NCBI GenBank assembly: GCA_947581665.1
Contig: CANPVI010000047.1
Coordinates: 1-9,399, forward strand
From: an uncultured Atopobiaceae bacterium
GTDB lineage: Bacteria > Actinomycetota > Coriobacteriia > Coriobacteriales > Atopobiaceae
DNA: 9,399 nt
Reading direction: 5' to 3'
Below are positions 1 to 5,939 of this stretch, piece by piece. The notes under the pieces were generated by a model, which saw only the letters and a list, made by a program, of their open reading frames with translations, was not told the origin of the DNA and ran no database searches. A program made the translations under genes and the position numbers. Position 1 is the stretch's first letter, and each line of letters opens with the position of its first letter.

Positions 1-1
1 C

Positions 2-676
2 TTCTTCGCCTTCGCATCGGGCGGCCTCTTCGGGCGCGGCCTCGGCATGGGCGTGCAGAAGTACGCGTACCTCCCCGAGGCGCACAACGACTTCATTCTG
101 CCCGTCATCGGCGAGGAGCTCGGCCTCGTGGGCGTGCTCTTCGTGTTCGCGTGCTTCGGCGTCATCGCCTGGGCGGGCGTGCGCATCGCCGAGCAGGCAA
201 ACGATCGGGGCGGGCGCCTGCTCGCCATGGGCTGCGTGGGGCTCCTCATCGGGCAGGCCACGTTGAACTTCGCGGGCGTGCTCGGCGTGGCGCCCCTCAC
301 CGGCAAGGCGGTGCCGTTCCTGTCCGCGGGCGGCTCCTCGATGCTCGCCTCCATGCTCATCGTGGGCCTCCTCGCGAACGTGTCGCTCAACACGACGCTG
401 CCCGAGACGGACCACGACCGCCGCCGCGCGAAGCTCACCCTCGCCGAGGTGGAGGAGCCCACGGCGCGCCCGAAGGAGCGGCCGGTGGCGCCTGCGGGCC
501 TCACCCTCATCAGCGGCGGTGCCGCGCACAAGGGCGCTCCCCGTCCGCCGGCGCGAAGGACCGCGCCCGCCCGGGATCGCGCAAGCCAGCGAGGCGCGCG
601 GGGCGCCGAGGGTGGCCTTCGCGACGTCTCGCGTCCGGCGCGCAAGAGCCGATCCGCACTCAGGCAAGGAGCCTAG
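2..676 (+). CDS. ftsW: FtsW, septal peptidoglycan polymerase (SEDS family), 3' part only
   Basis: Partial gene: the frame is open from the window edge and ends at TAG 674-676, giving 224 visible codons. FtsW is the membrane glycosyltransferase that polymerises lipid II at the septum with its partner class B PBP. Seen here are the conserved extracytoplasmic stretch LPEAHNDFILPVIGEELGL (codons 24-42), hydrophobic segments at about 42-61 and 75-95, and the family signature around PLTGKAVPFLSAGGSSM before the last membrane segment (about 107-125). RodA belongs to the same family, but the position directly before murG favours FtsW. About 99 residues follow the last membrane segment, rich in Arg, Pro and Ala, probably disordered and cytoplasmic. 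The stop lies 2 bases before the murG ATG, and its last codons carry the murG Shine-Dalgarno site, so the two genes are probably translationally coupled. Confidence 0.93.
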   Translation, partial: FFAFASGGLFGRGLGMGVQKYAYLPEAHNDFILPVIGEELGLVGVLFVFACFGVIAWAGVRIAEQANDRGGRLLAMGCVGLLIGQATLNFAGVLGVAPLTGKAVPFLSAGGSSMLASMLIVGLLANVSLNTTLPETDHDRRRAKLTLAEVEEPTARPKERPVAPAGLTLISGGAAHKGAPRPPARRTAPARDRASQRGARGAEGGLRDVSRPARKSRSALRQGA

Positions 677-678
677 CC

Positions 679-1809
679 ATGGCGCTCGTGGCCATCGCCG
701 CCGGCGGCACCGCCGGGCATGTGAACCCCGCCCTCGCGCTCGCCGAGGAACTCACGAGGCGAGGCGAGGACGTCTGCTTCTTCGGCCAGTCGACGAAGCT
801 CGAGGGGCGCCTCGTCCCGGAGGCGGGCTACGAGCTCGTGCCCCTCACCATCAGCGGCTTCGATCGCTCGAAGCCGTGGACGGCCGTGTCCGCGGCCACG
901 AAGCTCATGAAGGCGAAGAAGGTCGTGCGCGGCGTCATCGCCAAGCGCGCCCCCGCGGTGGCCGTGGGCTTCGGGGCCTACGTGGAGGTGCCGCTTCTCT
1001 CCGAGTGCGATCGTGCGGGCATCCCCACGCTCATCCACGAGCAGAACTCGGTGGTGGGGCTCGCGAACCGGATGATGGCGAAGGGGGCCCGCGAGGTGTG
1101 CATCTCGTTTCCGCAGGCAAAGGCGAGTTTCGAGGGCTCGCTCGGGCCGCACGCGAAGCTCGTCTTCACGGGAAACCCGGTGCGCCGCTCCGTCATCGAG
1201 GGCGATGGCGCGCGTGCGCGCGAGGTGAGGCGCATTCCGGCCGACGCCGAGGTGCTCGTGTGCTTCGGGGGCTCCCTTGGCGCCGTGGCCATCAACGAGG
1301 CGCTCGCGCACCTGAAGGGGCGCCTGCTCGGCGTGCCCGGCCTCCACGTGATCCATGCGACGGGCGCCGAGGGCTTCGACGCCACGGTCGAGGCGCTCGC
1401 GCTGAGCCCCGAGGAGGAGCGGCGCTGGCACGTGAGCGCCTACGTGAACGACATGGGCGATGTGCTTGCGGCGAGCGACCTCGCGCTCTGCCGCTCCGGT
1501 GCCTCGAGCGTCGCCGAGCTCGCCGCGGTGGCCCTCCCGGCGATCCTCGTGCCCTATCCCTTCGCGACCGCCGACCACCAGCGCGTGAACGCGGCGTGGC
1601 TCGCCGATGCGGGCGCGGCGAGGATCGTGGACAACGACGACCTCACCACCGAGGCCTTCGCCGACGAGCTCGTGGCGCTCCTCGAGGATGCGCCCGCGCG
1701 CCACGCCATGGCCGAGGCCGCGCGCTCGCTCGGTGGCGCGAAGGCGGCCGCGCTCCTCGCGGATGAGGTGCTCGCCGCGGCAGGCGAAAGCGCGTCGCGG
1801 CTACACTAG
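679..1809 (+). CDS. murG: MurG, UDP-GlcNAc:undecaprenyl-PP-MurNAc-pentapeptide GlcNAc transferase
   Basis: 376 residues, the usual MurG length. It converts lipid I to lipid II on the inner face of the membrane by adding GlcNAc from UDP-GlcNAc. The two Rossmann domains of a GT-B (GT28) enzyme are visible. The N-terminal glycine loop is GGTAGH (residues 9-14), followed by HEQN at 120-123. The second glycine loop is GGSLGA (197-202). The UDP-GlcNAc signature CRSGASSVAEL starts at Cys271 and includes Glu280. The ATG at 679 is chosen because AAGGAG (666-671) lies 7 bases upstream and the glycine loop then falls at the normal distance from the N terminus. The same frame is open upstream to 151, but that part overlaps ftsW and is Arg-rich shadow sequence. 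It sits 2 bases after ftsW and 64 before murC. Confidence 0.96.
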   Translation: MALVAIAAGGTAGHVNPALALAEELTRRGEDVCFFGQSTKLEGRLVPEAGYELVPLTISGFDRSKPWTAVSAATKLMKAKKVVRGVIAKRAPAVAVGFGAYVEVPLLSECDRAGIPTLIHEQNSVVGLANRMMAKGAREVCISFPQAKASFEGSLGPHAKLVFTGNPVRRSVIEGDGARAREVRRIPADAEVLVCFGGSLGAVAINEALAHLKGRLLGVPGLHVIHATGAEGFDATVEALALSPEEERRWHVSAYVNDMGDVLAASDLALCRSGASSVAELAAVALPAILVPYPFATADHQRVNAAWLADAGAARIVDNDDLTTEAFADELVALLEDAPARHAMAEAARSLGGAKAAALLADEVLAAAGESASRLH

Positions 1810-1873
1810 CCACGAACTTCCCATGCGCGCCTTGCGCGGCATTCGAGGCGTCCCTTCGAGCGGAAAGGCCCCC

Positions 1874-3262
1874 ATGGCCCCATCTCTGGGTTTCACCAAC
1901 GTCCACTTCATCGGCATCGGCGGCGCGGGCATGAGCGGCATCGCGCTCGTCCTCCACGAGCGCGGCTACCACGTGAGCGGCTCCGACCTCAAGAACTCGC
2001 GCTACGTGCGCGAGCTCACGCGCGCCGGCATTCCCGTCACGATCGGGCATTCGGCCGAGACGATCGAGGTTGCGAATCCCGACGTGGTCGTCATCTCCAC
2101 GGCCATCCCCGAGAGCAACCCCGAGCTTAGGGCGGCGAGGGCAAAGGGCATCGAGGTCTGGCCGCGCGCGCAGATGCTCGCCGCGCTCTCGAAGGGCCAG
2201 CGCTCGGTGTGCGTGGCCGGCACCCACGGCAAGACCACCACCTCGTCGATGATCGCCGTCATGCTCGAGGGCATGGGGCTCGATCCCTCGTTTTTGATCG
2301 GGGGCGTCGTCGAGGGTTACGGCACCAACGGAAAGAACGGCTCGGGCGAGCTCTTCGTGGCCGAGGCCGATGAATCCGACGAATCGTTCCTCCTCTTGCA
2401 CCCCCAGGTGGCCGTGGTCACGAACATCGAGGCCGACCACCTCGACCACTACCACTCGCTGGACGAGATCTTCGAGGCGTTCCGCCAGTTCCTCGCCCTG
2501 CCGGGCCCCGAGGGCGCCGCGGTCGTGTGGGGCGAGGAGCCCAAGCTCGCCGATCTCGCCAAGGAGAGCGGCACGCCGGCGAAGACCTACGGTCGTGGCG
2601 TCGAATGCGACTACGTGGCCACACTCGACGAGGATCCCAAGGTCGTGCACGTGGCCACGCCGTCCGGGCAGGACGTGACGGTGCGCATCGCGGCCAACCC
2701 CGGCGTGCACAACCTGCTGAACGCGACCGCCGCCATCGCCGTGGCCGACATCCTCGGGCTCGATGTGGAGGCCGCGGCTCGCGCGCTTTCGGACTTCAAG
2801 GGCGTGAAGCGTCGCTTCACGCAGGTGGGAAGGGCCAATGGCATCACCTTCGTCGACGATTACGGCCATCACCCCACCGAGATCAAGGCTACGCTCAAGG
2901 CGGCGAAGTCGCTTTGCTTCGATCGCGTGGTCGTGCTCTTCCAGCCTCACCGCTACAGCCGTACGCAGGCGCTCGCCCCGGAGTTCGCGGATGCGTTCGA
3001 CGACGCGGACGAGCTCATGGTGATGGACGTCTTCGCGGCGGGAGAGATGCCCATCCCGGGCGTCTCGGGCAAGACCGTGGCGGCGTCCGTGTCCTCGAAG
3101 CACCCCGAGATGCCGGTGAGCTACCTGCCGGATCGTCGTCGCCTCAGGGACGTGCTCGTGGAGAGGCTTCGCCCCGGCGACCTCTTCATCACGATGGGCG
3201 CGGGCGACGTGACGATGGTGGGGCCGGAGGTCCTCGAGCGCCTCGAGGACGCGCAGGCGTAG
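1874..3262 (+). CDS. murC: MurC, UDP-N-acetylmuramate--L-alanine ligase
   Basis: 462 residues, normal for the family. This ATP-dependent cytoplasmic ligase adds L-Ala to UDP-MurNAc, the first step of the peptidoglycan stem peptide. Visible motifs, in order: the N-terminal nucleotide-sugar loop GIGGAGMSG (14-22); the ATP P-loop GTHGKTTT (116-123); EADESDESF (from Glu164); DHLDHY (from Asp188); GVHNLLNA, which opens the C-terminal domain; and DDYGHHPTEI (from Asp328), a hallmark of MurC and Mpl. The ATG at 1874 has GGAAAGG (1862-1868) 5 bases upstream and puts the glycine loop near residue 14. An in-frame ATG at 1823 would add 17 residues but lacks a good ribosome site. No murB lies beside it, unlike some other clusters. 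It is followed after 15 bases by ftsQ. Confidence 0.96.
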   Translation: MAPSLGFTNVHFIGIGGAGMSGIALVLHERGYHVSGSDLKNSRYVRELTRAGIPVTIGHSAETIEVANPDVVVISTAIPESNPELRAARAKGIEVWPRAQMLAALSKGQRSVCVAGTHGKTTTSSMIAVMLEGMGLDPSFLIGGVVEGYGTNGKNGSGELFVAEADESDESFLLLHPQVAVVTNIEADHLDHYHSLDEIFEAFRQFLALPGPEGAAVVWGEEPKLADLAKESGTPAKTYGRGVECDYVATLDEDPKVVHVATPSGQDVTVRIAANPGVHNLLNATAAIAVADILGLDVEAAARALSDFKGVKRRFTQVGRANGITFVDDYGHHPTEIKATLKAAKSLCFDRVVVLFQPHRYSRTQALAPEFADAFDDADELMVMDVFAAGEMPIPGVSGKTVAASVSSKHPEMPVSYLPDRRRLRDVLVERLRPGDLFITMGAGDVTMVGPEVLERLEDAQA

Positions 3263-3277
3263 GGTCGCCGGAGCGTC

Positions 3278-4579
3278 GTGGCGAAGAGGAAGGCGACACC
3301 GAGGAAGTCGGGCGTCTCAGCCGCGCCTGCGAGGGGCAAGGCCTCCGCGTCCGCGAGGGCAGAGGCGAAGCCGAGAGCCGCAAAGGCCGCAAAGGCCGCA
3401 AAGGCCCCCAAGCTCGCGCGGCAAACGGCTTCGCGGATGCCGAAGTCCAAGATCCCCAAAGCCTCGAAGATCCCCCAAACTCCGAAGACGAGGGCCCAAA
3501 GTGCCAAGGCGGCGAGACGCTCGCGCGCAAGGGGGGGCCTCGAGGTCCCCAAGGCCGAAGCTTCGCTTCGACAGTCCGCGCGCACGCAGGGCTCGCCCCG
3601 CACGCGCCAAGCCCTTCCCGAGGACGAGCGAGCCGAGCGAACCCCGAGATCGACGAGGACGGGCTCACGGGTGAGGCTCGTGGCGGGCACGCTGGGCATC
3701 GCGCTCGTGGCCATCGTCGTGGGTGCGCTCGTACTCTCCTTCACCCCGGTCTTGCAGGTGCGCTCCATCGAGGCGCGATCCACCGCGCACATCCCCTCGT
3801 CGGATATCATCCGCCTCTCGGGGGTGGGGGTGGGGACGCCGCTCATCTCGCTCGATCGCGAGGCCATCCGCTCGAAGCTCGCGCAGAACCCATGGGTGCG
3901 TTCCGTGGACGTGGACTGGGGCCTCGACGGCACGCTTCGCATCACGGTGAACGAGCGCGCCCCCTACGCGCTCGTGGTGATGGGAAGCCAGGACATCGCC
4001 TGGTACCTCGCAGAGGACGGGGTGTGGCTCGAGCCGTCGGACGTGAAGCCGTCGGGCGAGGTGGACATGTTCACGGCCGCGCTCGACAAGTGCCGCTCCG
4101 ATGGCCTTTTGCTCATCGCCGACGTGCCCCAGACCGTCAACCCGAAGGCGGGGACAAAGACGACCGATTCGTCGATCGAGGGCGTGCTCGCCTACCAGCA
4201 AGGCTTCTCGCCGGAGTTCGCCCAGCAGGTGGCCTACTATCGCGCGGAATCGGAATCCTCGCTTTCCTGCGTGCTGATGAGTGGCGTGGAGATCTCCCTC
4301 GGGGCGCCTCGGGAGATCGATTCCAAGGAAGTGGTGGTTCAGGCGCTTCTCGCGGAATTCCCGAACCAGCTCACCTACATCAACGTGCGCGTGCCCTCGC
4401 ACCCCACCTATCGCAGGCTCGATAGCGAGAATGTGGCGCCCGGCACGGGGGTCTACGGCGCGGATGACGTGGTTCCCGAAGAGGAGCCCGCGCCAGAGGG
4501 GGAGGCCCCGGACTTGGGCGAGGGAGAGGGTTCTCCCGAAGATGAGGGTGAGCCTTCAGGTGTCCCCTATGGCACCTGA
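3278..4579 (+). CDS. ftsQ: FtsQ/DivIB cell division protein with a long basic N-terminal tail
   Basis: 433 residues from GTG 3278, with GGAG at 3270-3273 as a close ribosome site. FtsQ/DivIB is a bitopic protein that scaffolds the FtsL/FtsB subcomplex and helps activate FtsW-FtsI. Layout: a cytoplasmic tail at 1-131, strongly basic (Lys, Arg, Ala, Pro, Ser) and including three AAK units; one membrane helix at about 134-155; a POTRA domain at about 156-226 (VRSIEA, then NPWVRSVDV and LRITVNERAP); the FtsQ/DivIB beta domain to about 390; and an acidic Glu/Gly/Pro-rich end of about 40 residues. The tail is much longer than the few tens of residues usual in FtsQ. The only two cysteines, C272 and C331, are both extracytoplasmic and might form a disulfide. 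Identity rests on topology, POTRA and position before ftsZ, because family sequence conservation is low. A start inside the tail cannot be excluded. Confidence 0.88.
   Translation: MAKRKATPRKSGVSAAPARGKASASARAEAKPRAAKAAKAAKAPKLARQTASRMPKSKIPKASKIPQTPKTRAQSAKAARRSRARGGLEVPKAEASLRQSARTQGSPRTRQALPEDERAERTPRSTRTGSRVRLVAGTLGIALVAIVVGALVLSFTPVLQVRSIEARSTAHIPSSDIIRLSGVGVGTPLISLDREAIRSKLAQNPWVRSVDVDWGLDGTLRITVNERAPYALVVMGSQDIAWYLAEDGVWLEPSDVKPSGEVDMFTAALDKCRSDGLLLIADVPQTVNPKAGTKTTDSSIEGVLAYQQGFSPEFAQQVAYYRAESESSLSCVLMSGVEISLGAPREIDSKEVVVQALLAEFPNQLTYINVRVPSHPTYRRLDSENVAPGTGVYGADDVVPEEEPAPEGEAPDLGEGEGSPEDEGEPSGVPYGT
3377..3403 (+). repeat. Three tandem copies of a 9-bp unit inside ftsQ
   Basis: The unit GCCGCAAAG occurs three times in a row (3377-3385, 3386-3394, 3395-3403) and encodes Ala-Ala-Lys three times in the basic tail of FtsQ. 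The unit is a multiple of three, so copy-number change would lengthen or shorten the tail without breaking the frame. A looser echo follows downstream, where AAGATCCCC-type sequence recurs around 3449-3457 and 3467-3475 (KIPKASKIP). Confidence 0.85.
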
Positions 4580-4582
4580 GAC

Positions 4583-4609
4583 CAACCCTCTAGCGATACT
4601 TGAGGGTTG
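4583..4609 (+). promoter_or_regulatory. Hairpin just after ftsQ, possible attenuator
   Basis: CAACCCTC (4583-4590) pairs perfectly with GAGGGTTG (4602-4609). After one T-T mismatch, AG/CT extends the stem, leaving a 5-base loop. It lies 4 bases after the ftsQ stop, where a terminator would be expected, but the sequence that follows (AGGAGGATTC) has no run of T. It may be a weak or factor-assisted terminator, or an mRNA processing or stability element at the 3' end of the ftsW-ftsQ transcript. Confidence 0.4.
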
Positions 4610-4664
4610 AGGAGGATTCTTGCAATCATATCTACCTGCGGTGATGTACGTGAACGGTTATCGC

Positions 4665-4694
4665 TTGACCCATGCTTTAGCTATGTGCGATGAT
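4665..4694 (+). promoter_or_regulatory. Candidate ftsZ promoter P1 (extended -10)
   Basis: TTGACC (4665-4670) matches 5 of 6 bases of the sigma-70/SigA -35 box. After an 18-base spacer, GATGAT (4689-4694) matches 4 of 6 of the -10 box. TG lies one base upstream of it (4686-4687), as in extended -10 promoters. The surrounding 4617-4745 stretch is distinctly AT-richer than the rest of the window. A start near 4701 would give ftsZ a leader of about 125 bases. Inferred from sequence only. Confidence 0.45.
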
Positions 4695-4708
4695 ACTTCG
4701 ATTTACGG

Positions 4709-4736
4709 TTGCCATTGGGTTCAACTTGAGCATTAT
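4709..4736 (+). promoter_or_regulatory. Candidate ftsZ promoter P2
   Basis: TTGCCA (4709-4714) matches the -35 consensus at 5 of 6 bases. CATTAT (4731-4736) matches the -10 consensus at 4 of 6, with a 16-base spacer. It sits about 40 bases downstream of P1, so the two could act in tandem. A start near 4743 would give a leader of about 85 bases that still includes the GC-rich hairpin at 4781-4806. Confidence 0.38.
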
Positions 4737-4780
4737 GGTTGGATTCGCAGGTATCCGAGCCAGCAACGCGGGGTGTGCTG

Positions 4781-4806
4781 CGCCCCGTCAAACGCGTGAC
4801 GGGGCG
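4781..4806 (+). promoter_or_regulatory. Perfect 10-bp hairpin in the ftsZ leader
   Basis: CGCCCCGTCA (4781-4790) and TGACGGGGCG (4797-4806) are exact reverse complements separated by the 6-base loop AACGCG. The structure ends 8 bases before the ftsZ Shine-Dalgarno site and is not followed by a T run, so it is not a standard terminator. A weaker competing stem can form from CGGGG (4769-4773) and CCCCG (4783-4787), which uses part of the same left arm. It may stabilise the ftsZ message or affect ribosome access. The inverted repeat could instead be a protein-binding operator. Confidence 0.5.
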
Positions 4807-4814
4807 AACCCGCC

Positions 4815-4822
4815 GGGAGGAG
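4815..4822 (+). promoter_or_regulatory. Strong ftsZ ribosome binding site that fixes its start
   Basis: GGGAGGAG lies 5 bases before ATG 4828, an almost ideal Shine-Dalgarno site. It decides between this start and the in-frame ATGs at 4690 and 4735, which would add residues not seen in FtsZ and would begin inside the promoter-like region. Confidence 0.85.
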
Positions 4823-4827
4823 AGACG

Positions 4828-5931
4828 ATGGACACCATGGCCCCCAACAACTACCTCGCCGTGATCAAGGTCGTGGGCGTGGGCGGTGGCGGCACGAACG
4901 CCATCAATCGCATGATCGACGAGGGCATCCGGGGCGTGGAATTCGTCGCCGTGAACACCGACGCCCAGGCACTCGCCCTCTCCGAGGCCGATCACCTCGT
5001 GCACATCGGCACGGACATCACCAAGGGCCTCGGCGCCGGCGCCAACCCCGAGGTGGGCGCGCAGGCCGCCGAGGAGAGCCGCGACGAGATCAAGGCCGCG
5101 CTCGCGGGCGCGGACATGGTCTTCATCACCGCGGGAGAGGGTGGTGGCACCGGCACCGGCGCGGCGCCCGTCGTGGCGCGCATCGCCAAGGACGACATCG
5201 GCGCCCTCACGGTGGCCGTGGTCACAAAGCCCTTCACCTTCGAGGGCAAGACGCGCTCGGCGCAGGCCGAGACTGGCATCGAGGAGCTCCAGGACAACGT
5301 CGACACCCTCATCGTGATCCCGAACGATCGCCTCCTCGAGCTCTCCGAGAAGAAGACCACCATGCTCGAGGCCTTCCAGACGGCGGACGACGTGCTCTGC
5401 CAGGGCACGCAGGGCATCACCGACCTCATCACCGTCCCCGGCCTCATCAACCTCGACTTCGCCGACGTCTCGACGATCATGCGCGGCGCGGGCACGGCCA
5501 TGATGGGCATCGGCGTCGCCTCGGGAGACAACCGCGCGGTGGACGCCGCGCAGGAGGCCATCTCGAGCCGCCTCCTCGAGAGCTCGACCGACGGCGCCAC
5601 GCGCGTGCTCCTCTCCATCGCCGGCAACAAGGATCTCGGCATCCAGGAGATCAACGACGCCGCCGATCTCGTGGCGGCCAACGTCGACCCCGAGGCGAAC
5701 ATCATCTTCGGCACGGTCGTGGATGAATCGCTCGGCGATCAGGTGCGGGTGACCGTCATCGCCACCGGCTTCGAGCGCAACCAGAGCGCGCAACCGTTCG
5801 TGAGCGGCTTCGGCATCACCGACCGTGCCGACCGCCGTCGCACGAACCGCGCGCCCGCGTCTCGTCGCGAGCCTGCGGCCTCCTCGAACGACTTCGAGAT
5901 CCCCGATTTCCTCAGGCGTCCGCGCGCCTAG
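4828..5931 (+). CDS. ftsZ: FtsZ, tubulin-like cell division GTPase
   Basis: 367 residues. FtsZ polymerises with GTP into the Z ring at midcell and recruits the divisome. Seen: the N-terminal nucleotide loop GVGGGGTNAINRM; the tubulin signature GGGTGTG (105-111); and the T7 catalytic loop NLDFADV with N208, D210 and D213, which completes the GTPase site of the next subunit. A short, poorly conserved Arg/Ala-rich linker (about 320-353) leads to the conserved C-terminal peptide DFEIPDFLRR (355-364). This peptide normally binds partners such as SepF; no FtsA gene is seen here. The start is set by the Shine-Dalgarno site at 4815-4822. All expected catalytic residues are present, so it should be functional. 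It has its own upstream control region, unlike the tightly packed genes on either side, and is followed 8 bases later by pgeF. Confidence 0.98.
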   Translation: MDTMAPNNYLAVIKVVGVGGGGTNAINRMIDEGIRGVEFVAVNTDAQALALSEADHLVHIGTDITKGLGAGANPEVGAQAAEESRDEIKAALAGADMVFITAGEGGGTGTGAAPVVARIAKDDIGALTVAVVTKPFTFEGKTRSAQAETGIEELQDNVDTLIVIPNDRLLELSEKKTTMLEAFQTADDVLCQGTQGITDLITVPGLINLDFADVSTIMRGAGTAMMGIGVASGDNRAVDAAQEAISSRLLESSTDGATRVLLSIAGNKDLGIQEINDAADLVAANVDPEANIIFGTVVDESLGDQVRVTVIATGFERNQSAQPFVSGFGITDRADRRRTNRAPASRREPAASSNDFEIPDFLRRPRA

Positions 5932-5939
5932 GCCCACAC

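Noticed and set aside
151..678. Upstream in-frame extension of murG giving a 552-residue protein
   Set aside because: It overlaps ftsW, is Arg/His/Ala-rich shadow sequence, and the ATG at 679 has a proper ribosome site and family-typical length.
1802..1807. TACACT as a -10 box for a murC promoter
   Set aside because: No -35-like sequence at 16-18 bases upstream; murC is more likely read from upstream.
1823..1873. Longer MurC start at ATG 1823
   Set aside because: Kept as an alternative only: no good Shine-Dalgarno, and ATG 1874 gives the usual distance to the glycine loop.
1643..3103. Long open frame on the minus strand opposite murC, and similar ones opposite murG, ftsZ, pgeF, pstS and pstCA
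   Set aside because: His/Arg/Ala-rich compositions typical of antisense shadows in GC-rich genes; no family motifs, and each is fully covered by a recognised gene.
2527..4425. 632-codon frame crossing murC and ftsQ on the + strand
   Set aside because: It runs through two well-supported genes in another frame, with Arg/Gly-rich shadow composition and no motif.
4583..4609. Standard Rho-independent terminator after ftsQ
   Set aside because: The stem is real but no T run follows it, so only a possible attenuator is claimed.
4690..4827. Upstream in-frame extension of ftsZ by 46 residues
   Set aside because: Starts inside a promoter-like region, lacks a ribosome site, adds residues not found in FtsZ; GGGAGGAG clearly serves ATG 4828.
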